DNA of 64,000 nt, from assembly GCF_022788655.1 (NCBI RefSeq), contig NZ_CP084955.1, positions 62,001 to 126,000 on the forward strand. Reading direction: 5' to 3'. Under the pieces are notes generated by a model, which did no database searches, was not told the DNA's origin, and saw only the letters and a list, made by a program, of their open reading frames with translations. The stretch is from Sulfitobacter indolifex (GTDB taxonomy: Bacteria > Pseudomonadota > Alphaproteobacteria > Rhodobacterales > Rhodobacteraceae). A program made the position numbers and the translations under genes. This document shows, one piece after another, positions 45,410 through 53,092 of the stretch (position 1 is its first letter; every line of letters starts with the position of its first letter).

Positions 45410-46183
45410 TCATAACCACCCTGCCCAGTATGGTTGATAGCCATAGTGGGTGTACATCCGTTCTTCATATTCCCGATCTAAAGTCATCGAGGGATCGAAC
45501 CCAGGCGCGGCCTTGACCCTGTACCGGGTGACATCAACGAATATTTTCCTGTCGCTCCAATCGATTTCGCGCAGCCAATGCGGGGAAATCAAAACCATCT
45601 TTCCAGGCCACCAGTTTTTGGTGTCGATCATCAGGTAGCGAATGATCCATTCAGTTTCGTCGATCACGAAATTCTCAATGTGACCAATGCTGCCGTCAGT
45701 GGCTTCGACATAGTAACCGGTCACCTCACTGATACTGCGAAGGTGGGGATCCCCGTGCTGACTTTTCTCCGTCGCCTCCGGCTTATCAGTGCGAATAGTC
45801 TTCTCCGGGACGACTGCGCCAACAGGCTGCATTCCTCCGACCAGCGCGTAGCCATACCCGCTGTCCCAGTACGGGCTCCACCCGTAGTGGCCATAAATAT
45901 CGGCCTCAAGTTGATGGGATACCGGCTCGTCGGTTTCAAGTCCGGGAGCCGCCTCTATCTCATCGAGATTGAGGTCGACAGGATACTCGCGCACGGAAGG
46001 GTCCGGGCTCCCAAGCGCAGATGGAGGCAACAGAACCTTACGGCCCGGAAGCCATTTGCCAGTATCGACAACCATCCACCGAAGAGCAAAGTGCCGATCG
46101 TCAAAGAGAAGATCCGTAATTGAACCGACCGTGCCGTCCTTCGCGCGGAGTTTATATCCAACAATATCATAACTGCGTTGCAT
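45410..46183 (-). CDS. double PRC-barrel domain protein
   Basis: Two PRC-barrel domains are visible: SYDIVGYKLRAKDGTVGSITDLLFDDRHFALRWMVVDTGKWLPGRKVLL near the N-terminus and ISEVTGYYVEATDGSIGHIENFVIDETEWIIRYLMIDTKNWWPGKMVLI in the second half. Such proteins are common in the alphaproteobacterial general stress response. The start at 46183 follows AGGAGG directly; a longer frame begins ten codons earlier. An EcfG-like promoter lies about 60 bases upstream. Confidence 0.9.
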   Translation of the reverse strand: MQRSYDIVGYKLRAKDGTVGSITDLLFDDRHFALRWMVVDTGKWLPGRKVLLPPSALGSPDPSVREYPVDLNLDEIEAAPGLETDEPVSHQLEADIYGHYGWSPYWDSGYGYALVGGMQPVGAVVPEKTIRTDKPEATEKSQHGDPHLRSISEVTGYYVEATDGSIGHIENFVIDETEWIIRYLMIDTKNWWPGKMVLISPHWLREIDWSDRKIFVDVTRYRVKAAPGFDPSMTLDREYEERMYTHYGYQPYWAGWL

Positions 46184-46240
46184 GGTTACTCCTCCTTGTA
46201 GGAACAAACACATTGCCCAGTTTGGGTCAAATATGCCTTT

Positions 46241-46265
46241 AACGCTTCAGCGTACTTCGCTGTTC
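46241..46265 (-). promoter_or_regulatory. EcfG-like promoter for the PRC-barrel gene
   Basis: On the minus strand (A)GAAC (46265-46262) precedes 17 bases and a perfect CGTT -10 (46244-46241). The first G of the -35 GGAAC is A. Confidence 0.45.
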
Positions 46266-46464
46266 TTCCCCGCGTCATCAGGGCTCTTAGAGGCGCAGAT
46301 TGCGAAAGGCAATTTAAGTGCGAAACTGGTTCAATTTCGGTTATACGCTAATAGTTTAACTCGGGTTCAGGAGCATGGTTCCGTCCCGCGAATTGTTAAA
46401 TTCTTTGTTTTGAAGACCACGCGGCAGCCTCTGGGTTTGGCGTCAGGGGGCGATCCCGTCAGCG

Positions 46465-46596
46465 ATGAGCAAGACTCTCGCGGAACGCGTCGACGACCGA
46501 CTGACAATCGTTCAGAAGCGACTGCCTGCTTCGCCGGATCAACCAACCCGAATTGCAGAGATCCAGACTGCTGCCGCCGCGCGGTCTGTCCTCTGA
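46465..46596 (+). other. possible small gene interrupted by an in-frame TGA
   Basis: ATG 46465 opens MSKTLAERVDDRLTIVQKRL and continues PASPDQPTRIAEIQTAAAARSVL to TGA at 46594. The same frame goes on beyond the stop with AAVATVSALDQYLRRGRYASMLRFALSIAITIWGRYW to 46734. The two parts look like one small helical membrane protein with a nonsense codon. Support is only compositional. Confidence 0.25.
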
Positions 46597-46802
46597 GCGG
46601 CCGTCGCGACCGTATCCGCACTCGATCAATACCTGCGGCGTGGACGCTACGCCAGCATGCTCCGCTTCGCCCTCTCCATCGCCATCACGATTTGGGGAAG
46701 GTACTGGCCCAGAAAGTTCCTCGCTGGGTAGAGGAGCACACCATGATCTGTCAACTCCAACTCGGTCCCCACCGAAGATGCGGCACTTTTTTCCGACGCA
46801 CT

Positions 46803-46883
46803 CTACCCGCAAACGACGACTACCGTTGCGCCAAGAGCGACAATGGCCACCACCGCCCACAACCCCATCTGAAGTCTTGTCAT
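46803..46883 (-). CDS. possible tiny membrane protein (26 aa)
   Basis: The ORF MTRLQMGLWAVVAIVALGATVVVVCG is a single transmembrane helix with a short basic head. It has only a weak ribosome site. It resembles the other very short membrane ORFs in the window in plan but not in sequence. Confidence 0.25.
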   Translation of the reverse strand: MTRLQMGLWAVVAIVALGATVVVVCG

Positions 46884-46987
46884 ATACCCAAGATACCTCG
46901 CAGTTCTGATAGTGCCCGACGGAATGGTCTAATTTTGCTCTTCCGCTTTGGCTCAACCGCAGTTACGGGGCGGCGGTTGTCGCCGGG

Positions 46988-47165
46988 CCCATGAGGATAG
47001 TGTCGCAAATAGTGGCGACGGTTTCTAGTGTCATGTAGCGCTGTATGATTGCCCACTCATTATTCTGCTGTAACTCAAACATCGGAGCGCCAACCAATCG
47101 CGTGAACGCGGCCTCGTTTGGAAAGATATCCACGGCATTGGCCTAGCGTTTGATTTCGTTGTTTT
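46988..47165 (-). pseudogene. IS256-family transposase C-terminal fragment
   Basis: The minus strand reads AVDIFPNEAAFTRLVGAPMF, then NEWAIIQRYMTLETVA, matching the conserved end of IS256-family transposases (GIFPNDAAI.RLVGA.L.EQNDEWAVQRRYM.LE). The rest of the element is absent. Confidence 0.7.
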
Positions 47166-47204
47166 GGCCCTCTGGACTGGTCCTGTCATAGTTTCGTGCC
47201 GCCC

Positions 47205-47414
47205 CTAATGCTCGTTTAAGCCGCCTTTATTCGAAGACCAATCAAGCCAAAATTCCACACTTACATTCTTAGCAATCGCAAGGCTGGTCAAAATCGCCAA
47301 CGGCATCATCAAAACGACCACCTTGGCTGCTTCAGCCCGCCAAAAACCGGGTTCTGCCACGAAGCCTCGCCAGAGGTAATCTAATGGACACCCTATCTGG
47401 CTATGCTGGAACAT
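47205..47414 (-). CDS. possible membrane protein fragment (69 aa)
   Basis: The last 69 codons of a longer open frame read MFQHSQIGCPLDYLWRGFVA then EPGFWRAEAAKVVVLMMPLAILTSLAIAKNVS, a plausible amphipathic segment and one transmembrane helix. GCPLDYLWR resembles the end of DUF418-type membrane proteins, but this is weak. Most of the frame upstream overlaps the nuclease pseudogene on the other strand. Confidence 0.25.
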   Translation of the reverse strand: MFQHSQIGCPLDYLWRGFVAEPGFWRAEAAKVVVLMMPLAILTSLAIAKNVSVEFWLDWSSNKGGLNEH

Positions 47415-48086
47415 TTTTCGCGCAAGACAATAACTTGCGAAGCGAAGTGCATGAACAGTATCGCCATAATCCTCGGCAAAGCCATCAGCCGCACATTTTT
47501 GCACTGCAGGAAGTAGACTCGCGTCGCCGGACATCGTCCACATCCGAGGCGTTTGACTTTCTAAGCGAGGAACTTGGCGGCAACACCCATGCAACCCGCC
47601 TGATCCGGGCTGTGGACGGAGACTATGGCCATGCGGTGATAAGTTGCTGGCCGATAGAAGCCGCACGCTTTCATGACATCTCCTACAAGCGGCGCGAACA
47701 TCGAGTTGCGATCGAAACAGTGGTGAATACGCCCCATGGTCCGCTGCAGATTGTGGCAGCACATCTTGGTTTGAGCCTTCGTGAAAGACGCCAACAAGCT
47801 GAAAAGCTTGTGGAGATCGTCCGGAAGGGTAATGAGTGTTCGGTGCTGATGTGCGATCTGAACGATTGGGATTGCTGGAGGTGCGGTGCGGCGGATACTG
47901 GACAGACAATTCCCGGGGCACAGCCACATGAAGACGTTCCCTGCGTCCCGACCCATTCCCCCGCTGGACCGCCTATATTGCCGGCCCAAGTCGATACTGC
48001 ACCGATGCTGGACAGATCGTACAGCCCGGCTTGCTTCCGACCATCTTCCGGTTGTTGCTGAATTGAACTTGGGAAACTGCCCATAG
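47384..48086 (+). pseudogene. endonuclease/exonuclease/phosphatase-family protein, frameshifted
   Basis: The metal-dependent EEP fold shows in HIFALQEVDSRRRTSS (Glu ligand), AVDGDYGHAVISCWPI, REHRVAIETVVNTPHGPLQIVAAHLGLSLRERRQQ and MCDLNDWD. The end of the protein is in the next frame: FPGHSHMKTFPASRPIPPLDRLYC and ARLASDHLPVVAEL with the catalytic SDH. One missing base near 47877 explains the switch. The N-terminus is also irregular. Intact relatives hydrolyse phosphodiesters of DNA or lipids. Confidence 0.75.
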
Positions 48087-48098
48087 CGCAACAAAATC

Positions 48099-48190
48099 GT
48101 GGCCAAGGTGCCTGACACCAATGTCAGTGACCGCATTGCATCCGTCATCCATCTGGCTGTTTATTTTAATTACAGCGATGAGGCGCGTCC
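48099..48190 (+). pseudogene. fragment homologous to the 53.1-kb dehydrogenase fusion
   Basis: DRIASVIHLAVYFNYSDEAR matches EPIASVIHLAAYFDFSGEDR of the large fusion protein at 53093. At the nucleotide level the block around ATTGCATC(C/A)GTCATCCATCTGGCTG is almost identical. It is a short decayed copy; 48190-48410 beyond it shows no supported gene. Confidence 0.6.
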
Positions 48191-48410
48191 CAGCTGGATG
48201 TTCATGTTGTTGGAACAGTCCGGTCAAGCCTACCGAGCAACATGGCAATGCTGTTTATGGTTTTTAGGGTCATTGAACACCCTTACCGAAAAGGAACGTT
48301 TAGCGCCGTTACCGGGTTTAACCCCATGCGCGGCGCGTTTTCGTTTGGTTGGCTTTCGCCAAATTCTGTGGGCGTGCCCTCAACCCTAAACTCCGGCGGA
48401 GGATACGCCA

Positions 48411-49334
48411 ATGCAAGGATGCAAGCTCATCACAGTCTTTGGTGGCACCGGCTTTCTTGGCAGTCGTGTAGTCCGGCATCTCTTAAGGGATGGCCACCGG
48501 GTTCGGATAGCTGCACGTCATCCGACCAGCGACCCAGAACTATCGGATAGCGGTCGGGCCGAGACGGCCCGAGCGGATCTGTTCAAACCCAAGACTCTTT
48601 CCGCAGCGCTGAACGGTGCCGATGGCGTGGTCAACGCCACCAGCCTTTATGTCGAAAAGGGTGATCTAACCTATCACGCTGTGCATGTGGATGCTGCCGC
48701 GCGGCTCGCCACGCTAGCAAACCGCGCGGGGATACGCAGCTTCGTGCAGTTGTCCGGGATTGGCTCGGACCCCGATGCCGAGAACAGCTACATTCGTGCC
48801 CGCGGACGAGGCGAGACAGCCGTGCAAGCGGCGCTGCCAAGCGCAACAGTTATTCGGCCTGCCGTCATGTTCGGTGACAGCGACGCACTGCTGGGCACAA
48901 TACAGGCCGTAGCGCGGTCACTGCCGGTCTACCCCCTGTTCGGGGCGGGCGGCACACTGCTGCAACCGGCCTGGGCGCAGGATGTCGCCCGGGCCATTGG
49001 AAAGCTGCTTGTGTCCGATAGCGGTGCGCCCTGCTACGAATTGGTAGGTGCAGACACGCTTACCTACTGCGAACTGGTGGAAGAGGTCGCCCGCGCGTCG
49101 GGGCTGCGCACCCACCCCATACCAGTCCCGTTCCCAATCTGGAAGCGACTAGCCACTATCGCCGAACGGCTGCCCGGCGCCCCGTTGACCCGCGCGCAGG
49201 TTGCACTGATGCAGATCGATAATGTGGCGTCGGGAGCTTTGCCAGGACTCGCCGATCTCAGCATTACGCCGAAAGGCATCATCGGTTATCTTCATGAGCG
49301 GCAAGAAAGCAATTGCCAGACCTCGAAACGGTAG
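48411..49334 (+). CDS. NAD(P)-binding epimerase-like protein (NDUFA9 type)
   Basis: The 307-residue protein begins with a Rossmann fold (TVFGGTGFLGSRVVRHLLRDGHRVRIAARHP) and has the atypical SDR pattern of complex I NDUFA9-like and YwnB-like proteins: GADGVVNATSLYVEKG, SFVQLSGIGSDPDAENSYIRARGRGE and ATVIRPAVMFGDSD. In these the catalytic Tyr is often absent, so a binding role is possible. The ATG lies about 10 bases after CTCCGGCGGAGG. It stands alone between two pseudogene zones. Confidence 0.85.
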   Translation: MQGCKLITVFGGTGFLGSRVVRHLLRDGHRVRIAARHPTSDPELSDSGRAETARADLFKPKTLSAALNGADGVVNATSLYVEKGDLTYHAVHVDAAARLATLANRAGIRSFVQLSGIGSDPDAENSYIRARGRGETAVQAALPSATVIRPAVMFGDSDALLGTIQAVARSLPVYPLFGAGGTLLQPAWAQDVARAIGKLLVSDSGAPCYELVGADTLTYCELVEEVARASGLRTHPIPVPFPIWKRLATIAERLPGAPLTRAQVALMQIDNVASGALPGLADLSITPKGIIGYLHERQESNCQTSKR

Positions 49335-49691
49335 CGGATGATCAAAACGAAGGGCGCGTTCTCCCGAAGGCGACAGCCCACGAAATAGTAGTACGTAAGC
49401 GCGCTCAAGGTAGCAGAACAGTTTCTCGTTACTACAATCTTGGACGGTGGTGCTCGCCCGTGCGGTTTTACCGAGTTCTGCGTGTGATTAGTTCCTGAGC
49501 TGTACCGTGAGCATCACCACGACTGCTGCTCATCGACGTTTATTTTACTGAGAAAGACATGCTATGCTAAGTCGTCCTCTACAAATTGATTGATAGGTGG
49601 TAATGTAAAGTGCCGGTGCCATTCCCGCAGGGCGGTCCCGGTTGAGAGACACCGCACGCAGTGCTCTTGCCCCAAAGCGCGAGAGTACTTT

Positions 49692-50441
49692 ATGCCCAAA
49701 GCCTTTTCCTGCCCATTCAATCACTCCAATCTCATTGCCACCCTATCCGAGGCGGGTCGTGCTCTAGTCGAGCCGCACCTGACGCCGGTAAAAATGGGCG
49801 TGGGCATGACGTTGGAGAAACCCGGCGAACCTATCGAACTCGTCTATTTCCTGAAATCTGGTGTGGGATCGACGGTAGCCTTCAGCAAAAACGGGCGGCG
49901 CATCGAAACGGGGCTTTTCGGCTATGATGGCATGTCGGGAACCGCAGCGGTACTGCAAACCGGGCATGCCTCCCATAAGACTTTCATGCAGGTCGCCGGG
50001 GAAGGCATGGTGATTGAACCTAGCAGGCTGCAGGACCTGATGGAGCAAAGCCCCTCATTTCAAGACCATCTGCTGCGATACGTGCAGGCGATGATGACGC
50101 AGACTTCGCAAACTGCACTGTCGAACGGGCAGGCCAAACTGGAAGAGCGGCTCGCACGGTGGCTGCTGATGTGTCACGATCGGATCAGCGGCAACGAGAT
50201 GGACCTGACCCACGAATTTCTATCGATTATGCTGGGTGTACGACGCGCTGGCGTGACGGTCGGAACTCATATACTTGAGGGCAAGGGACTTATCCGGGCC
50301 AAACGTGGAAAGATTATCCTTCTTGATCGCGAAGGCCTGGAAGCCGAAGCGCAGGATTCTTACGGCACGCCGGAAGCAGAATATACGCGTCTAATCGGGT
50401 TTCACCCGACCAATTCCGAAACGTCAAGAGCCGGGGTTTAA
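49692..50441 (+). CDS. Crp/Fnr-family transcriptional regulator
   Basis: The 249-residue regulator has an N-terminal cyclic-nucleotide-binding-like barrel (ELVYFLKSGVGSTVAFSKNGRRIETGLFGYDGMSG) and a C-terminal winged helix (HEFLSIMLGVRRAGVTVGTHILEGKGLIRAKRGKIILLDREGLE). There are no FNR-type cysteine clusters, so it is not an iron-sulfur oxygen sensor. The start at 49692 begins a normal-length protein. It ends 4 bases into the convergent receiver gene; the palindrome GGGGTTTAAACCCC (50433-50446) spans the junction. Confidence 0.88.
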   Translation: MPKAFSCPFNHSNLIATLSEAGRALVEPHLTPVKMGVGMTLEKPGEPIELVYFLKSGVGSTVAFSKNGRRIETGLFGYDGMSGTAAVLQTGHASHKTFMQVAGEGMVIEPSRLQDLMEQSPSFQDHLLRYVQAMMTQTSQTALSNGQAKLEERLARWLLMCHDRISGNEMDLTHEFLSIMLGVRRAGVTVGTHILEGKGLIRAKRGKIILLDREGLEAEAQDSYGTPEAEYTRLIGFHPTNSETSRAGV

Positions 50442-50845
50442 ACCCCAGTGCTCGCTTCCTTTCGTTTTGCGGGATGGGTAGGAGTCTGGGCCAAGGTTTT
50501 CATAAGCCCTGCAACAAAATCGGCAACAAATCTGGCATCCTGCGGCTTTGCTAAGCGTGGAACGTCGTGAAATTCCAGGTCGATTTCAGATTTTTCGAAA
50601 CTGGTGAAGAAAACGAACGGAATTTCGAGGGCTTTGAGCCGTTTGGCAACCGGATAGCTGGTGCCATCCTGCAGTTCGACATTCAACAAAGCAAAATCGA
50701 GAGAGCTTTCGTCGATCACTTTCAGAGCGCTGACAGAAGAGCTGGCTTTTGCCAATACGGTCATTCCTGAATTCTCTAGCTCAGAAGCCAAGTCCGTAGC
50801 GACCAGAACATCTTCCTCCGCTAACAGAACGCGGATTTTACTCAT
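50438..50845 (-). CDS. second stand-alone receiver lacking the phosphoacceptor Asp
   Basis: The start at 50845 (MSKIRVLLAEEDVLVATDLA) gives a 135-residue receiver domain. The phosphorylation loop reads FALLNVELQDGTS where the family has Asp (LLDVxLxDG); the codon is AAT. Thr in VFFTSFE and Lys in RLAKPQDARF are kept. There is no output domain; a short basic tail follows. With the receiver at 32835 it makes two independent Asp-to-Asn cases in one window. Confidence 0.85.
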   Translation of the reverse strand: MSKIRVLLAEEDVLVATDLASELENSGMTVLAKASSSVSALKVIDESSLDFALLNVELQDGTSYPVAKRLKALEIPFVFFTSFEKSEIDLEFHDVPRLAKPQDARFVADFVAGLMKTLAQTPTHPAKRKEASTGV

Positions 50846-51314
50846 GAGATTTCCTCCAAACGGGTTGTGCCCTTCGTCTCGCCGACGAAAGACATGACCA
50901 TTCAACTCTTGTGCCGTCGCTTGACATCATGGGAATGCTCCGGGCCCCGGTTTTATACAAAGCTGCGGGACGGCGAACTGAATGCCGTTTGCAATTTTAT
51001 GAACGGCTTTCTTTTTCTGTGGTTTGGCGGGCGAGATTGAGCTTCTTGCATAGCTTTTCTGCCTCTTTTGGGTTTTCCAGTCATAGTGACGATAAGAAAT
51101 TCCCCCCGTTTCGGTTTCCGAGACAGGACGAATCGCGAAAGAGATACAGACACCCTAGCACCAATTTTAGGCAGGCAGCTCTTATTCCGATGCGCCTGTG
51201 CGAAATCGTACAATCTGTTTCGCAATAAGACTGTCAATATATTTAACTATCTAATAAGGTTATAGAAATCTAGGAGCTAGCCGGATTTGTTCACAAACCT
51301 CGGCGCGAATACAT
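50846..51314. other. no supported gene
   Basis: A 43-codon minus-strand frame at 50953-51084 (MTGKPKRGRKAMQEAQSRP, very basic) is possible but lacks a ribosome site at the right distance. Nothing else was seen. Confidence 0.35.
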
Positions 51315-51340
51315 GGAACTTCAGGCTGATTAATTTCGTT
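51315..51340 (+). promoter_or_regulatory. perfect EcfG-type promoter
   Basis: GGAAC (51315-51319), exactly 17 bases, then CGTT (51337-51340), matching the alphaproteobacterial general stress sigma factor consensus. The downstream gene encodes a secreted PRC-barrel protein, a typical target class. Confidence 0.75.
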
Positions 51341-51461
51341 CTTCTGGCAACTACCATTTTGGGTGAGCCGGTAGCGGCTAAGCATCGCGCTTCCACCGGC
51401 TAGAGCTTCTTGAGTAGAATTCTCCGCCTACACAAATGCGATGCACCAAAGGAGTAATAAC

Positions 51462-52208
51462 ATGACTCGGATGAAATCAGCGTACTTTATGGTTGCAGCT
51501 TTGGTTCTCGCAGGGCCGCTTTTCGCTCAGCAGAGCGCTATTGATGATGCGGCGGTCGTTTCGCTTAGTGATTGGCGCTATGATGATCTCTATACAAACG
51601 GCGTAAGTGCTAAGGACTTAATTGATAGAGATGTTTACGGACAGACCGGTGACGAAATCGGCGACGTTGAGGATATCCTGATTGGATCGGATGGCCAGGT
51701 TCATTCTATCGTCGCAGAAGTCGGTGGCTTCTGGGATATTGGTGATACGCATGTCAGCATTCCCCTCAACAAGGTGGACATGTCAAATGGTCGGATCATC
51801 GTTCCCATCACTGAGGATACCGTCGGCGACTACGGTTTCTGGAACGACGAAGCTGTCCAAACCGGTGCGGTCGAATCCGACATCGTAGAAGGCGTTGATG
51901 ATGAGCCGATCCCACGTGCTTGGAGAGCGTCCGAATTAATCGGGGACTATGCTCGGCTTCGGAATGGTGATGGCTATGACGATTACGGATATGTCAGCGA
52001 CCTTATCCTGCGAGATAACAAGGTAGCGGCCGTGGTCGTTCAACCTCGCGCAGGATATGGGCCGGGATACCGTGCTTATCCCTATTATGGCTACAGTTCA
52101 GGTTGGGATGCTGGCAGTTCCAATTACGACATGCCTTATACCGAAGATGATATCCGCGACACGGAGCCTCTCGACTATAATCGCTTCGACAACTCAGTTC
52201 AGCAATAA
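51462..52208 (+). CDS. periplasmic PRC-barrel protein
   Basis: The 248-residue protein has a signal peptide (MTRMKSAYFMVAALVLAGPL, cleavage near LFAQQS) and a PRC-barrel domain (AKDLIDRDVYGQTGDEIGDVEDILIGSDGQVHSIVAEVGGFWDIGDTHVSIPL). A second, divergent repeat follows (SELIGDYARLRNGDGYDDYGYVSDLILRDNKVAAVVVQP). The tail is Tyr/Gly/Asp-rich. The start at 51462 follows AAGGAGTAATAAC. A perfect EcfG promoter upstream and a hairpin downstream bracket it as a stress-induced unit. Confidence 0.92.
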   Translation: MTRMKSAYFMVAALVLAGPLFAQQSAIDDAAVVSLSDWRYDDLYTNGVSAKDLIDRDVYGQTGDEIGDVEDILIGSDGQVHSIVAEVGGFWDIGDTHVSIPLNKVDMSNGRIIVPITEDTVGDYGFWNDEAVQTGAVESDIVEGVDDEPIPRAWRASELIGDYARLRNGDGYDDYGYVSDLILRDNKVAAVVVQPRAGYGPGYRAYPYYGYSSGWDAGSSNYDMPYTEDDIRDTEPLDYNRFDNSVQQ

Positions 52209-52215
52209 TTCAATC

Positions 52216-52242
52216 AGCCCGCTCGGCACTATCGAGCGGGCT
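52216..52242 (+). terminator. rho-independent terminator-like hairpin
   Basis: AGCCCGCTCG (52216-52225) pairs perfectly with CGAGCGGGCT (52233-52242) around a 7-base loop, 8 bases after the PRC-barrel stop, followed by ATTTC. The short T tract suggests partial termination before the next gene. Confidence 0.7.
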
Positions 52243-52273
52243 ATTTCAGAAAAAGGCCGAAAGGGAGACTTCA

Positions 52274-52701
52274 ATGCATAGATACATCATTGCCGCCGCA
52301 GCGCTTATCGCAGCCCCTGCTGCCGCTCAGGATGCGGCATCGATTAAAGTCGTCGAAAGCGTTAAATATGGTGAATATCTCGCGAACGAAGCCGGGAGAC
52401 CAGTCTATCTTTTCACTGCTGACACCCGCGCTGCGGATGGCAAAGCGGCAGAAATCTCCTGCACAACTGCAGAATGCCTGAATGCGTGGCCTTTGGTGGG
52501 GGCACCGGACACGCCACAGGACGGTGTCAGGGAAGATATGCTTGGAACAGTGGACTACGAGTTGTGACTTATCACGGGTGACCCCTCTATTACTTTACCC
52601 GCGATGAAAATGCGGATGCGCCGCAGGGGCAGGATGTCGAATCCTACGGTGATGAATGGTATCTGATTACGCCTGAGGGAGATAAAGTTCACGCCGAATG
52701 A
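52274..52701 (+). pseudogene. secreted COG4315-type protein, frameshift plus nonsense codon
   Basis: A signal peptide (MHRYIIAAAALIAAPAAAQ) precedes VKYGEYLANEAGRPVYLFTADTRAADGKAAEISCTTAECLNAWPLVGAP, the family of secreted repeat proteins (COG4315). The first frame stops at TGA 52564. The next frame gives VVTYHG, then TGA at 52579-52581 where the family has Trp (HGWPLYYF), then PLYYFTRDENADAPQGQ and YLITPEGDKVHAE. One indel and one TGG-to-TGA change are both needed, so this is more likely a true pseudogene than a sequencing slip. Confidence 0.8.
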
Positions 52702-53092
52702 TGGGCATTTTCCAGTTGAACTGATCAAGCCGCGCGCTGGCCTGCCGCGTGTGCGCGGTCTTTGTCGTATCAGGCCAGGAAGGGCCTCAGACGCTGCAGG
52801 CTAAGCTTTCGACACGCTGTCGTACCTTCAGTCCGGCGGCAGTGGCAAAATCAGCCGCATTTTATCAAGCCATAACCCAAACCGCGAAATATCGCGCCGT
52901 GCGGCGGCCGTCCTCAGTCCCCCCTGCGCTCCCATATTTCCTTTCTCTCAGCTTTTTTCACAGGTGGGGGTGATATTGTGGACTATGGGACTCAACTCAG
53001 CACCCTTGGCGATTGCGTTATTGAGAGTGCTCCGCTGGATCATATCGTTGTGTGAAGAGTTGATAGAATACGCAACAGGGGAGCTCAGAAGC
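52702..53092. other. no supported gene
   Basis: A long open frame runs into the next gene from 52964 but its early part lacks a ribosome site. No promoter motif was recognised. Confidence 0.4.

Noticed and set aside
49692..50441. FNR-type oxygen sensor
   Set aside because: The N-terminal cysteine cluster needed for an iron-sulfur centre is absent.
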